Origin: Bryobacteraceae bacterium
GTDB lineage: Bacteria > Acidobacteriota > Terriglobia > Bryobacterales > Bryobacteraceae
Direction of reading: 5' to 3'
Length of the DNA stretch: 22,412 nucleotides
Assembly: GCA_030039005.1 (NCBI GenBank)
Contig: JASHQT010000454.1
Span: 1-22,412, forward strand
Below, one piece after another: positions 1-8,132 of the stretch; the stretch's first letter is position 1, and the number at the start of each line of letters is the position of its first letter. The notes below the pieces were generated by a model that saw nothing but the letters and a program-made list of their open reading frames with translations, did no database searches and had not been told where the DNA came from. The translations under genes were made by a program, and so were the position numbers.

Positions 1-1
1 G

Positions 2-43
2 GTGCGCCTGCCGAACCTGTACCACCCCATGCTAGTGTTGTGA
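2..43 (+). CDS. C-terminal end of an upstream gene (partial)
   Basis: The frame starting at base 2 is open from the window edge and ends at a TGA at 41-43, giving the tail VRLPNLYHPMLVL. The next gene starts 65 bp later on the same strand. Only 13 residues are visible, so no family can be named. It could also be a chance open frame; the call rests on its having no stop before the edge and on its spacing to the next gene. Confidence 0.3.
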   Translation: MRLPNLYHPMLVL

Positions 44-108
44 CGGCGTGGTTGTGATCGGGAGCTGCATCGCATCCGGATGTATCTGCCTGGGTATAAG
101 CTGATGAC

Positions 109-1929
109 ATGCGGCGAGCTTTCATCTGCTGGGTGATTGCGTGCCTGGTCTGTGGGAGCGCGCTGGCGGCGCCCGCTCCCGGCTGGCTGCTCGCCCGAAG
201 CCGGCATTTCGCCGTTTATGCACAAGTGAACGAGCAGCGCGCGAGAGAGATTCTCGCCTGGTTTGAGCAACTGCGCGCGTTTTTCGATTTGCCGTTTATT
301 GATTTGCAGGGAGCCGCGCTGCCTCTAGGTACGGAGGAAAAGCCCGGGCTTCCGGGGCAGGTGCAAGTGCCAGTGCAAGTCATTGTCTTCGGCTCCGAGC
401 AAGCCTACGAACCCTACCGGCTGCACCCGGCCGCGGACGCGTATTACACCGCGAACGGCCCACAGAATTACATCGTGTTGGGCAGCGCCGATCCGGCCAA
501 GTTCGCCATCGCCGCGCACGAATACGCACACCTGGCCTTGGGCGCTTCCGGCTGGAAGCTACCGCCCTGGCTCGCCGAAGGCTTGGCCGAATTCTTCGCC
601 ACGCTTCGGATCACCGAGCACTCGACTGTTTTGGGAGGCGCACTGCCCGGCCACGTTCGGGCGTTACAAACGCGGCCCTGGATCCCCTTGCACGATCTCT
701 TCACGATCTCCGAAGACGCGCAGCAACGCCAGAATCGCGCCGAGGCGGATTTGTTTTATGCCGAAAGCTGGGCGCTCGCCGAAATGCTGATTCTTGATCC
801 GGATTACGCACCCGCTTTCCCGAAGTTCGTCTCGCGCGTTTCCGACGGAGCGCCAGGCGCGGAAGCTCTGGCGGCTGTGTACGCGAAAACGCCGGAATCG
901 CTCGAGCGCAATCTGCGCCGCTGGGTTGCTCAATTAAAACCGACTCAATGGAAGCCGGCGATCGAGCTGCCCCAAGTTCGAACCGGTGCGCCGGAGGTGA
1001 GCGTTTCCGGCGTGCCGCCGGCCGCCGCTCGCATACTGCTCGCCGAGCTTCTGCTGGCTTCGGGCGAATTCGATCGCGCGGAGGCGCAGTTTACCGGCAT
1101 TCTTGCGGACGCACCCGATTCGCCCGAAGTCTGGGCGGCGCTCGGGACGATCGCGCTGGCCAAGCACCACTCCGAGGGTGCGCGCCGGGCCTGGAAGCGC
1201 GCCATGGACCTCGGGATCGCCGACGCGCGGCTGTGCTACCAGTACGCCGTTCTGGCCGATCAAGCCGGTCTCGCGCCGGAAGAGATTCGCGCCGCGCTGG
1301 AGCGTGCCGTCGAGTTGCAGCCCGATTTCGACGATGCGCACTATCACTTGGCCCTGATCGACAAGAACGCCCGCCTTTACGAAGCCGCGCTGCGGGAGTT
1401 TCACGCCCTGCGCTACGTCCCGGAACCTCGCGCTTACGCTTACTGGCTGGCGCTGGCCGACACCTTCAATGAACTTGGCCGGCGAGACGAAGCTCAATCC
1501 GCCGCCCTCCAGGCGAGCGAGCACGCCGTCGACCCCCGCGAGCGCGCCCTGGCCGCCGAGCAGATGCATATCGCGCAGACGGACATGGCGGTCCGGTTTG
1601 CGCGCGATGCTTCCGGCGAGTTGCAACTGGTGACCACGCGCATCCCGCATGAGCAAGCGGATTGGAACCCATTCGTCGAGCCTGGCGACGACATGCGCCG
1701 CATCCAAGGCGCTTTGCGCGAGATCGAATGCGGTGACATCGCCAAAATCCGTGTCGAAGAGGCGGGGAAGCTGCTGACGCTCGACATTCCCGACCTGAAG
1801 CACGTCCAGATGCGTCACGCACCGGCGGAGTTCGTGTGCGGTCCGCAAGCGGGGACGCCGGTGACCGTCGATTACGCGCGCACTCCCAAGTCGTCGAGCG
1901 ACGGCATCGTGCGTGGGATGACGTTTTAG
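109..1929 (+). CDS. Secreted peptidase-MA-like metallopeptidase with TPR repeats
   Basis: The 606-residue product begins with a signal peptide (RR near the start, a hydrophobic core to about residue 20, likely cleavage after SALA). Residues 30-240 look like a peptidase-MA/gluzincin domain. It has HEYAH at 137-141 and a downstream WLAEGLAEFF with E157 as the probable third zinc ligand. Residues from about 300 to 480 are TPR-like helical repeats, and the last 100 residues form an unrecognised C-terminal domain. This architecture is common among hypothetical proteins of Acidobacteriota. The protein probably acts outside the inner membrane on an unknown protein or peptide, with TPRs for partner binding. 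The ATG at 109 is the start that keeps the whole signal peptide, but no good Shine-Dalgarno sequence precedes it. The stop is TAG. The gene is convergent with the YihY gene, 9 bp apart. Confidence 0.8.
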   Translation: MRRAFICWVIACLVCGSALAAPAPGWLLARSRHFAVYAQVNEQRAREILAWFEQLRAFFDLPFIDLQGAALPLGTEEKPGLPGQVQVPVQVIVFGSEQAYEPYRLHPAADAYYTANGPQNYIVLGSADPAKFAIAAHEYAHLALGASGWKLPPWLAEGLAEFFATLRITEHSTVLGGALPGHVRALQTRPWIPLHDLFTISEDAQQRQNRAEADLFYAESWALAEMLILDPDYAPAFPKFVSRVSDGAPGAEALAAVYAKTPESLERNLRRWVAQLKPTQWKPAIELPQVRTGAPEVSVSGVPPAAARILLAELLLASGEFDRAEAQFTGILADAPDSPEVWAALGTIALAKHHSEGARRAWKRAMDLGIADARLCYQYAVLADQAGLAPEEIRAALERAVELQPDFDDAHYHLALIDKNARLYEAALREFHALRYVPEPRAYAYWLALADTFNELGRRDEAQSAALQASEHAVDPRERALAAEQMHIAQTDMAVRFARDASGELQLVTTRIPHEQADWNPFVEPGDDMRRIQGALREIECGDIAKIRVEEAGKLLTLDIPDLKHVQMRHAPAEFVCGPQAGTPVTVDYARTPKSSSDGIVRGMTF

Positions 1930-1938
1930 TCGCGCAGG

Positions 1939-2829
1939 TTACCCGATTTGCCCCACCTGCCGCTCGCGGATCGCGTTGTATTCGCACCCGAACAGCGAAA
2001 TCACCGCCAGCACGTACATCCAGACCAGCAGCGCGATGGCCGCGCCGATGCTCCCGTACACAACGTTGTAGCGCGCGATATGCCGCACGTACAGCGCGAA
2101 TCCCGACGTCGCGAGCAACCACAGCACGGTGGCCAGAATCGCTCCCGGCCAGACACTGGCGAACTTCATCGGCCGGTTGGGACCGGTGTAGTACATCAGG
2201 CCCGTCACCAGCACCGTCGCCGCCAGCGCGACCACGTAACGCAACGCACCGAAAGCCAGCACCAGCGAAACGCGCAAATCCTCCTCGGGTCCCAGGCCCA
2301 GTCGCGTCAGCAGCCATTGTTCGGTGCGCGCGCCGAAGACGATGAGGGCCGAAGACCCTACCGCGGGCGCCGCGGCGATGAACACCAGCAGAATCGCGAC
2401 ACCCCGCTGGCGGAGAAACGAGCGCCCGGAGGGCAGACGATAGGCGGCCTGGAAGCCTTCCATCAGCGTCATCATCGCGCCCGAGGCCGCCCAGATCGCA
2501 AGCAGAATCGCAAGCAGGATCAGCCAGCCCGAGCGTTGTGGCCGCGCGACGAATTGCGAACGCACCAGATCCTCGGTCCCTGGCGGGATGATTTGAAACA
2601 GCAGCCGCGAAAAAACGCGCGCCACGGCGCTCGCGTTGACGCTGGCGAAGATGGCGGCCAGTGATGCCAACACCGGAAAGAAGGCCAGGAGCGACGAATA
2701 GGCCGCGCCCTTGGCGATTCCGAAGCAGTTGTCTTCGAGCGCCGCGACGGATGCCTGCCGGAACAGGCCCCAGAAGCGCTGGATCGGCCCTGGGCGTTCG
2801 AGGTAGAGGCTCGGCGGGGAAGGAGTCAT
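1939..2829 (-). CDS. YihY/BrkB-family inner membrane protein
   Basis: The product is an integral membrane protein of about 296 residues matching the YihY/virulence-factor-BrkB family. It has an N-terminal amphipathic stretch, then DNCFGIAKGAAYSSLLAFFP, which resembles the family's conserved first membrane segment. Several hydrophobic helices follow, with a late YNVVYGSIGAAIALLVWMYV segment typical of the last two helices. The function of the family is not firmly established; older annotation as RNase BN is considered wrong. I place the start at the ATG ending at 2829 because GAGAG lies 5 nt upstream; a GTG two codons earlier (2835) is the alternative. Stop is TAA. It stands alone and ends against the convergent metallopeptidase gene. 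Confidence 0.88.
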   Translation of the reverse strand: MTPSPPSLYLERPGPIQRFWGLFRQASVAALEDNCFGIAKGAAYSSLLAFFPVLASLAAIFASVNASAVARVFSRLLFQIIPPGTEDLVRSQFVARPQRSGWLILLAILLAIWAASGAMMTLMEGFQAAYRLPSGRSFLRQRGVAILLVFIAAAPAVGSSALIVFGARTEQWLLTRLGLGPEEDLRVSLVLAFGALRYVVALAATVLVTGLMYYTGPNRPMKFASVWPGAILATVLWLLATSGFALYVRHIARYNVVYGSIGAAIALLVWMYVLAVISLFGCEYNAIRERQVGQIG

Positions 2830-2835
2830 GGCCAC

Positions 2836-3176
2836 TCTCGATTCTAAGCCGTCAGGCGAATCCCGGGTTGCGGCTCGAATTTGAATTGAGATAGCGAACA
2901 GCGCACCAGTCGATCTTGCCTCAAATGTAGGCTAAGCTGAAGCCTCCCTGGAACGCCAGTCTCCCGCCGGTCAGAGCGGGGGTACTGGGGCGACAAGCAG
3001 CAAGAGGGAAACTAAGGGGTCAGATCCACATCGGCGCCAGTAGACGGGCACGAATCTGTTCGGGGCGGGCGTAGGGGCCCATACCGGGTGAGTATGAGTC
3101 CCTTTCTGCTTGGCCGATTCGAGGCTGAATGACGCCGTGCCCGCTAGGAAGCTTCCTTTTCGACTGCAGAGCATCG
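2836..3176. other. Intergenic stretch without a recognisable gene
   Basis: About 340 bp separate the YihY gene from the small exported-protein gene. Two short overlapping minus-strand frames (about 63 and 67 codons) exist, but neither has a convincing ribosome site or a recognisable motif. A short GGGGTCAGATC sequence near 3014-3024 resembles the GGGTCAGAC tracts often seen near dispersed repeats. There is too little here to call a repeat. I see no RNA gene or convincing terminator. Confidence 0.4.
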
Positions 3177-3605
3177 TTACTTCGTGCCGTTGGCTGAAGG
3201 CAAGTGAGCAAGTTCTTCTTGACTCGACCGTCCCTTCGTCTTGACCGGGAAGTGAAAAACCTCGCCTAGTTCGGGAACGGTCACGTCGCGGACGAAATTT
3301 CCCGAGCTACTCCGGACAACCGTCACGGCGAATTTCTCCGATGACTTTAAGTCATAGCTCTGAGCCGCGATATCGGCCAACGTCTTGGCACCACTGTGAA
3401 TGTGAATTCTGGCGCTCGTGCCGATGCCGTCGATGGTAACCGAATAGTTGCCTGCGGGCAGCGTGACCATGCCCCAATGAGCTTCGTACGGCAAGCGGAA
3501 CTTGTACGCCGGAGCCTGTGCGCTGGCAGTCTCGGAGGTGCAGCCGATCGCGATAGCCGATACCACGGCAAACTGCATAAAATGGAATGCTCGAATTGCT
3601 TTCAT
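3177..3605 (-). CDS. Small exported protein of an acidobacterial hypothetical family
   Basis: The 142-residue protein has an N-terminal signal (MKAIRAF, hydrophobic core, then IAIGC and ASAQA). Cleavage could be at ASA by signal peptidase I, or before the Cys if IAIGC acts as a weak lipobox. The mature part contains a beta-rich FRLPYEAHWGMVTLPAGNYS segment, a pattern I associate with unnamed acidobacterial exported proteins. The function is unknown. The ATG at 3605 is preferred over an in-frame start seven codons earlier because GGGAGA lies 6 nt upstream. It is about 100 bp downstream of the kinase gene on the same strand, so it may be the last gene of the sigma-kinase transcript or have its own promoter. 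Stop is TAA. Confidence 0.65.
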   Translation of the reverse strand: MKAIRAFHFMQFAVVSAIAIGCTSETASAQAPAYKFRLPYEAHWGMVTLPAGNYSVTIDGIGTSARIHIHSGAKTLADIAAQSYDLKSSEKFAVTVVRSSSGNFVRDVTVPELGEVFHFPVKTKGRSSQEELAHLPSANGTK

Positions 3606-3705
3606 ATAGCGTCTCCCTTGTCTCAAATTGGCCTTTCGTTTGGCCTCACCCGGGACAGCGGAAACGCGCGGGGAAAACTCTCATCCCCGGAATTTTTTTG
3701 TTGGC

Positions 3706-6252
3706 TTACTTTTTTGTGGCGGCGGAGCTGGTTTGGCGGGCCTTTGCAACCAAGGAGTTGAAGCGGGGGTCGCCGCGGAGTGGTTTCAACTCCGGGTCGT
3801 CGGTAATGTATCCCGGCGAGACGAGTCCGTCCGCGACGGCACGATTCAGGTCGGCAAATGCTTGGTCAGCGCGGCCTCGGGCAACCTCGGCGGTGGCGAA
3901 ATTGTACCAAGCTTCGGCGACCGCGGCAGGCTGATTGGTCCTCTGCGCCGTTTGGATCACATCCCGAAACATTTTCTCTTCCTCGGCATAGCGCCCCTCC
4001 CGGCTCAGGAGCAGAGCTTCGAGTTCCATGCTGTTCAAGGTGGCAGCGTGGGCTGGGCCGAGCACTCGCCGCTTGATCTCGATGACCTGGCTCTGGAGTT
4101 TGTCTGCTTCGGCGTAACGGCCTTCGTGCATGATGGCGTTCGCCAGCTGCGTCATGGCCCGCAAGGTCTGAGGGTGCTCGGGACCGAGCACGCGGCGTTG
4201 ACCGGCGATCACCTCCTTATACAGCTTTTCGGCTTCGGCGTAGTGGCCGCCGTCGGACAAATTCTCAGCGGCATGGGACATCGAAAGGAGAGTGGCGGGA
4301 TGGTCCGCGCCTAGGGTTCGCCTCTGCGCGGCGATCAGTTCGCCATAGATCTTGTCGGCCTCCGAATGGCGTCCCTGTACGGTCAGAGTCTCCGCCAACT
4401 CGTTCAAGGTGTTTAGCGTCTGCGGATTGTTCGGCCCCAGTACGCGGCGCTCGGCTTCCAGGGTCTGACGGAAGACGGCCTCCGCTTCGGCGTGACGGGC
4501 TTCGTTGGAATAAACGTAGCCGAGGCGATCCATGGAGGTTAGAGTATCGGGATCGTCGGGCCCCAGGACTTTGCGCTGCGCCTCCAACGTCGCACGCAAA
4601 AGTTTTTCCGCTTGCGCGTTGTGGCCCTGCGAGCGAATGAGTTGTGCGAGAAAACTTTCAGAGGCGAGCGTGGCCCGGTCCTGTTCTCCATGCCGCGAAC
4701 GTTCAATGGCGAGCGCGCTCTCCATTAACGTCTGCGCTCGACCGTAGAGCCCGAGTCCCGTGTAGGTCTGTGCCATGGTTTCCATCATCTGGGCTTGGAG
4801 CTCCGGGGCCCGATCGAGACCGGCGCCAATCTGGCCGGAACCTTTGTCGAGGATCTCGCGGGCCGTGATGGTGTTGCCGCGCGCCTCGCTGGGATTCGAG
4901 ACCTTGAACATCTGGGTCATGAAATCGGCGATACGCGTGGCCCGGTCGCGCTCGCGGGTGGCGCGGTCCCGCTCACGGCGCGCTACCTGCAATTGAACGG
5001 ACTGCATGACCGCCGACGCGATCAGCAATGCGATAAAGGCCGCCGCGGTTAATAATCCCACCCGATGCCGGCGGGCAAACTTGCGCATGCGGTAGGCAGC
5101 CGACGGTGGAGCGGCTTCCACCGGCTCGCCCGCCAGATAGCGCTCCAAATCCCGCGCCAGCGCGCTCACCGTTTCATAGCGCCGCGCGCGATCCTTCTCC
5201 AGGGCCCGCAGCGCCACCCAATCCAGATCGCCCCGCACCGCGCGGGCCAGCTTCGGATCGCGCAGCCGCGTACTCGGCGGCGGCGGTTCTTCCTCACGAA
5301 TCCGCCGCAGAATATCCAGTTCGCTCGAATTGCGCAGAGTACGATTATTCAGCGGAGTGGATCCGGCAATCAGCTCGTAAAGAACCGCGCCCAGAGCGTA
5401 GACGTCGCTGCGCGTATCGATGTCTTCGCCGAACGAGCCCGCCTGCTCGGGACTCATATACTCCAACGTGCCCATCACCGCTCCCACTTGCGTGTGCATG
5501 CTGCGTTCGGTAAGGGGTTCGTGCATCGCCTTGGCGATCCCGAAGTCGATCACCTTGGGAACGGGTTTTCCGTCGTAAACCGCCACCAGGATGTTGGAAG
5601 GCTTGATGTCGCGGTGAATGACGCCTTTTTGGTGGGCATGTTGAATCGCTTGGCAGATGGAAATGAACAGAACCAGACGCTGCTGGAGATTGAGGCCCCG
5701 CTGGCCGCAATACTCAGTGACTGGCAAGCCGTCGACCAGCTCCATGACGAAATACAGCCGTCCGCTGGGCGTCGTCCCGGCGTCGAGCACACGCGCGATA
5801 TGGGGGTGGTCCATCAGCGCCAACGCCTGGCGCTCGGCCTCAAAGCGAGCGATCACGTGCTCGCTGTCCATGCCCGGCTTGATGACCTTCAGGGCGACGA
5901 TGCGCCGGACCGGATATTGTTGTTCGGCGCGGTAGACCACTCCCATGCCCCCGCGTGCAATCTGTTCGAGAATCTTGTAGGAGCCGATCAGAGTTCCGGT
6001 GTCCATGGACGCCGGTTCGATCTCGTTGGTCAGTTCGCGCGCGGCGGCGCGCATGGCCGGCTGATCGAGAAAACTATCTTCGGTTTGATCATGGGCCAAA
6101 AGAGATTCCAGCTCGCGCCGCAGCCATTCGTCCTGCCCGCAAGCCTTCTGGATAAACGACGCGCGCTGGTCCACGGGCTGTTCCAGCGCCGCATGGTAGA
6201 GTCGTTCCAGCTCCAGCCAGCGCGCCGAATCGCCGGCCGGTTTGTCGCTCAT
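3706..6252 (-). CDS. Transmembrane Ser/Thr protein kinase with C-terminal TPR repeats
   Basis: The 848-residue protein has a roughly 90-residue N-terminal segment, then a Hanks-type kinase domain at about 92-370. Kinase motifs are the glycine loop ARGGMGVVY (99-107), Lys122 in VALKVIK, catalytic HRDIKPSN (213-220), DFG (236-238) and SPE (267-269), so it looks active. A hydrophobic segment at about 398-416 is the single membrane span, followed by a charged coiled coil with repeated RDRATR. The rest holds about six 42-residue TPR units, several ending in RRVLGP.HP.TL as in kinesin-light-chain-type repeats. The kinase is therefore cytoplasmic and the TPRs probably lie outside the inner membrane. 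The ATG at 6252 overlaps the TGA of the sigma-factor gene by 4 bp (ATGA), implying translational coupling. The frame is open 67 codons further upstream, but that part is antisense-quality sequence inside the sigma gene. Confidence 0.92.
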   Translation of the reverse strand: MSDKPAGDSARWLELERLYHAALEQPVDQRASFIQKACGQDEWLRRELESLLAHDQTEDSFLDQPAMRAAARELTNEIEPASMDTGTLIGSYKILEQIARGGMGVVYRAEQQYPVRRIVALKVIKPGMDSEHVIARFEAERQALALMDHPHIARVLDAGTTPSGRLYFVMELVDGLPVTEYCGQRGLNLQQRLVLFISICQAIQHAHQKGVIHRDIKPSNILVAVYDGKPVPKVIDFGIAKAMHEPLTERSMHTQVGAVMGTLEYMSPEQAGSFGEDIDTRSDVYALGAVLYELIAGSTPLNNRTLRNSSELDILRRIREEEPPPPSTRLRDPKLARAVRGDLDWVALRALEKDRARRYETVSALARDLERYLAGEPVEAAPPSAAYRMRKFARRHRVGLLTAAAFIALLIASAVMQSVQLQVARRERDRATRERDRATRIADFMTQMFKVSNPSEARGNTITAREILDKGSGQIGAGLDRAPELQAQMMETMAQTYTGLGLYGRAQTLMESALAIERSRHGEQDRATLASESFLAQLIRSQGHNAQAEKLLRATLEAQRKVLGPDDPDTLTSMDRLGYVYSNEARHAEAEAVFRQTLEAERRVLGPNNPQTLNTLNELAETLTVQGRHSEADKIYGELIAAQRRTLGADHPATLLSMSHAAENLSDGGHYAEAEKLYKEVIAGQRRVLGPEHPQTLRAMTQLANAIMHEGRYAEADKLQSQVIEIKRRVLGPAHAATLNSMELEALLLSREGRYAEEEKMFRDVIQTAQRTNQPAAVAEAWYNFATAEVARGRADQAFADLNRAVADGLVSPGYITDDPELKPLRGDPRFNSLVAKARQTSSAATKK

Positions 6253-6824
6253 GACTCTTGCCCGCGGATCAGCTCGCGGCGAAGCCATGTCTTGACGAAT
6301 CGCCAGTCGCGATGGATGGTCTGCGGAGACACCCGGAGGACTTCGGCGGTTTCCTCCACGCTCAAGCCGCCAAAGAAGCGCAACTCCACCATGCGGCATT
6401 TTCGCTGGTCGAGATCTTCGAGCGCCTTCAGCGCGTCGTCGAGAGCAATCCAATCCGGCGCGCGGGAGCCCGGCGCCAGGAGCGCTTCTTCGAAGGTCAC
6501 GCGAATCGCTTCGCCGCCCCGTTTGGCGGAGCGGCGCGAGCGCGCGAAGTCCACCAGGATCCGGCGCATCAACTGGGCCGAGAGAGCAAAGAAATGAGCC
6601 CGGTCCTGTAAGCGCACACTGCCGCCGTCCACCAGCTTGAGATAGACCTCGTTCACCAGCTCGGTGGTCTGTAAAGGCGCGCCAGGCCGTTCCTGGCGCA
6701 TGTGGCGATGAGCCAAGCGGCGGAGCTCTTTGTGGACGATGGGCACCAGCGCATCGAAAGCGGCTTTATCTCCCTCACCCCATGCCGCCAGAAGGCGCGT
6801 GATTTCCAGCGGAGCCGTGTCCAT
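6249..6824 (-). CDS. ECF-type RNA polymerase sigma factor (X6-like subfamily)
   Basis: The 191-residue protein has region 2 (LQTTELVNEVYLKLV followed by RAHFFALSAQLMRRILVDFA) and a region-4 helix-turn-helix (RMVELRFFGGLSVEETAEVL, then SPQTIHRDWRFVKTWLRREL). The wording closely follows the ECF 'X6' family (TIGR02999), which is expanded in Acidobacteriota and Planctomycetes and usually sits next to Ser/Thr kinases. That is the case here, with a 4-bp ATGA overlap. No anti-sigma factor gene is adjacent, so control of the sigma factor by kinase phosphorylation is a reasonable inference, not shown. The ATG at 6824 matches the family N-terminus. A TATAAT lies only 13 bp upstream, which would give a very short leader. 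Confidence 0.93.
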   Translation of the reverse strand: MDTAPLEITRLLAAWGEGDKAAFDALVPIVHKELRRLAHRHMRQERPGAPLQTTELVNEVYLKLVDGGSVRLQDRAHFFALSAQLMRRILVDFARSRRSAKRGGEAIRVTFEEALLAPGSRAPDWIALDDALKALEDLDQRKCRMVELRFFGGLSVEETAEVLRVSPQTIHRDWRFVKTWLRRELIRGQES

Positions 6825-6837
6825 CGGGGTTGCACCA

Positions 6838-6843
6838 ATTATA
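6838..6843 (-). promoter_or_regulatory. Possible -10 element for the sigma-kinase operon
   Basis: The minus strand reads TATAAT here, a perfect -10 hexamer, ending 13 bp before the sigma-factor ATG. No good -35 is found at 17 bp. If used, transcription would begin only about six bases before the start codon. Confidence 0.3.
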
Positions 6844-6894
6844 GACGCTCTGAGTAGTTCACGCGGCCGAGCCGCCTTGCCGCTTCAGATAGCA

Positions 6895-6974
6895 CGCTGC
6901 AATCGAGACCGACTCGTGAGACACCCAAGGGTGCCGCCCGGGTCGGGACGCGGCGCGCAAACCACTGAACACAA
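6895..6974 (+). repeat. Non-coding structured repeat, copy A
   Basis: This copy aligns with copy B at 14811-14897. They share CGCT.CAATCGA, GACTCG, a GGGTCG block and GCAAACC..TGAA.ACAAA at the end. In this copy GACTCG (6911-6916) can pair with CGGGTC (6939-6944), and CACC (6922-6925) with GGTG (6930-6933). The bases inside the hairpin differ between copies while pairing is kept, which suggests an RNA structure rather than a coding remnant. No open frame explains it. Which strand is transcribed is unknown. Confidence 0.5.
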
Positions 6975-6987
6975 AAACGACAGCAAG

Positions 6988-7014
6988 GCGGAAATTAGCG
7001 CGTTCAATTTCCGC
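6988..7014. repeat. Perfect 9-bp inverted repeat (hairpin)
   Basis: GCGGAAATT and AATTTCCGC flank a 9-base loop. No T-run follows directly on either strand, so it is not a standard terminator. It lies between structured repeat A and the element's left target-site copy. Confidence 0.5.
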
Positions 7015-7040
7015 ATGGCTCGTGACCCAGTGGCTCGCGA

Positions 7041-7052
7041 CCCAGGCACAGG
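7041..7052 (+). repeat. Left target-site duplication of the element
   Basis: CCCAGGCACAGG directly abuts the left inverted repeat and is repeated after the right one. It overlaps the end of a tandem pair of 15-mers, TGGCTCG(T/C)GACCCAG, at 7016-7030 and 7031-7045. Confidence 0.75.
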
Positions 7053-7074
7053 TAGTGTCCTAAGAGTGCGTGAA
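7053..7074 (+). repeat. Left terminal inverted repeat
   Basis: It begins TAGTGTCCTAAGAGTGCG and ends TGAA. It matches the reverse complement of 12337-12358 at 20 of 22 positions. It is not repeated at the transposase gene borders inside the element. Confidence 0.8.
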
Positions 7075-7122
7075 GCCCCGAATCTATAAACAGCGTCCGC
7101 TCGCTGTGCTACCGTGGGTCCG

Positions 7123-7410
7123 ATGGCGAGAAAGAATCGCACTGACCTACGCGCGCTTCGCAACATGATTGATGAAGCGCATCTGCTTTTGGAAACAACG
7201 GAACTACCCGAGAATCGCTCTAGGCGCGCCCTAGAACTCCTCAGCACGGCGCTGAAGCTCGCCGATCATCTACTCAGCGAATCGCCCGCCGTGACCCTAG
7301 GGAAGCTCGGCGGCAGGAAGATAGCGGAACGGGGACCGGAGTACTTCCGGGAACTGGCAGCCAAGCGGAAAACACACGCTGGTGGACGCCCGCGCAAAGA
7401 CGCTGAGTAA
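7123..7410 (+). CDS. Small basic protein with GGRPRK tail, element-borne
   Basis: The 95-residue product starts MARKNRTD, has a central helical region and ends in a basic tail. The tail carries LGGRKIAERGPEYFRELAAKR and then HAGGRPRK. The GGRPRK core resembles an AT-hook and the GG..IAERGPEYFRELA part recalls small KGG-type basic proteins, so DNA binding is possible but not shown. The ATG at 7123 is chosen over a GTG at 7114; both have only a weak ribosome site (GTGGG). A TATAAA at 7085-7090 could be a -10 box. It is the first gene inside the left inverted repeat and lies 41 bp upstream of the first NucS-like nuclease, probably co-transcribed. Confidence 0.55.
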   Translation: MARKNRTDLRALRNMIDEAHLLLETTELPENRSRRALELLSTALKLADHLLSESPAVTLGKLGGRKIAERGPEYFRELAAKRKTHAGGRPRKDAE

Positions 7411-7451
7411 TATCCGACGATACAATCACTGGCGGGGGAAACGATCCTTTT

Positions 7452-8021
7452 ATGCCAGTGTCGAAAGAACTCGAAGACCAAATCAAGGCGCTCCTCGGGC
7501 AGGAGCTATCATGCCGTGAAATCGCGAATAAATTAGGCGTCGGCGTCCAGGTGGTTGCTGGCTATCAGGCCGCCGTAACGAAACGGTCAAGTAGCCAGTC
7601 AACCGAATTGGCAGAAGCGCTTGAGACTACCTTCGGCCTTGAACGCGATCTCCAAAGGGCGCTCCGAAACAATATCGAGCAACTAGAGCGTGGTTTCAAG
7701 ATCATCGACGGTGGCAAGGAGCGAAAGGTAGAATCCGGCTTCATCGATATCACTGCGAAAGATAAGAACGGAACCATTGTTGTTATCGAATTGAAGGCCG
7801 GTAGCGCGGATCGCGAGACCGTTGGACAGATCGCCGGTTACATGGGAGATTTGCAGGCCGCAGGCCAACCAGTGAGGGGTATCATCGTCGCTAGCGAATT
7901 TCCTCCAGCCGTCATCTCAGCGCTTGGCGCTCTTCCAAATCTCCAGTTGCGCAAATACAGGTTCAATTTCTCATTTGAGGCAGTTCAGCGCGAAAAAGCG
8001 ACTGAACCCGCCAGCAGTTAG
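7452..8021 (+). CDS. HTH plus NucS-like PD-(D/E)XK endonuclease
   Basis: The 189-residue protein has an N-terminal helix-turn-helix (about 19-41, with SCREIANKLGVGVQVVAGY) and a C-terminal NucS-like nuclease domain (about 57-176). Catalytic-type residues are D99 in GFIDI, E113 and K115 in VIELK, and Q126 in VGQIAGYMG. The 14- and 13-residue spacings are those of EndoMS/NucS-type enzymes, which cut mismatched or branched DNA. The HTH in place of the NucS N-terminal DNA-binding domain makes it different from housekeeping NucS. A paralogue with the same C-terminal domain lies at 11654-12334. GGGGGAA about 11 nt before the ATG is the ribosome site. The stop is TAG, the codon that the element's tRNA could read; readthrough would add six residues before a TGA. 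Confidence 0.8.
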   Translation: MPVSKELEDQIKALLGQELSCREIANKLGVGVQVVAGYQAAVTKRSSSQSTELAEALETTFGLERDLQRALRNNIEQLERGFKIIDGGKERKVESGFIDITAKDKNGTIVVIELKAGSADRETVGQIAGYMGDLQAAGQPVRGIIVASEFPPAVISALGALPNLQLRKYRFNFSFEAVQREKATEPASS

Positions 8022-8046
8022 AATGGTTCCTTACAAAAATGAAAAA

Positions 8047-8066
8047 CCCGACGCGCGAACGTCGGG
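8047..8066 (-). terminator. Hairpin with leftward T-run, possible minus-strand terminator
   Basis: CCCGACG and CGTCGGG form a 7-bp stem around CGCGAA. On the minus strand the stem is followed by TTTTT; on the plus strand the next bases are not T-rich. It therefore fits a leftward terminator that would shield the upstream genes from antisense transcription, although no minus-strand gene is nearby. Confidence 0.4.
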
Positions 8067-8132
8067 CTCTTCGATAACGGACGTGAGACATCCACCATCG
8101 TAAAGCCTCTTCGCGTGACGGCGCAAGAGGCC

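Noticed and set aside
934..1848. Long open frame on the minus strand inside the metallopeptidase gene
   Set aside because: It is a GC-rich antisense shadow: it has no recognisable domain, and the plus-strand frame has clear motifs.
3020..3211. 63-codon minus-strand frame before the exported-protein gene
   Set aside because: It overlaps the 3' end of the exported-protein gene and a competing frame, with no ribosome site or motif.
6253..6453. N-terminal extension of the TPR kinase to 6453
   Set aside because: The extra 67 codons lie entirely within the sigma-factor gene on the same strand and encode an Arg-rich, unconserved-looking sequence. The ATGA overlap gives a better start.
5065..6597. 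510-codon plus-strand frame antisense to the kinase and sigma genes
   Set aside because: The opposite strand carries full kinase and sigma motifs; the plus-strand product is low-complexity and His/Arg-rich.
8047..8066. Hairpin as the terminator of the first NucS-like gene
   Set aside because: The T-run is on the other side of the stem, so it fits only leftward transcription.
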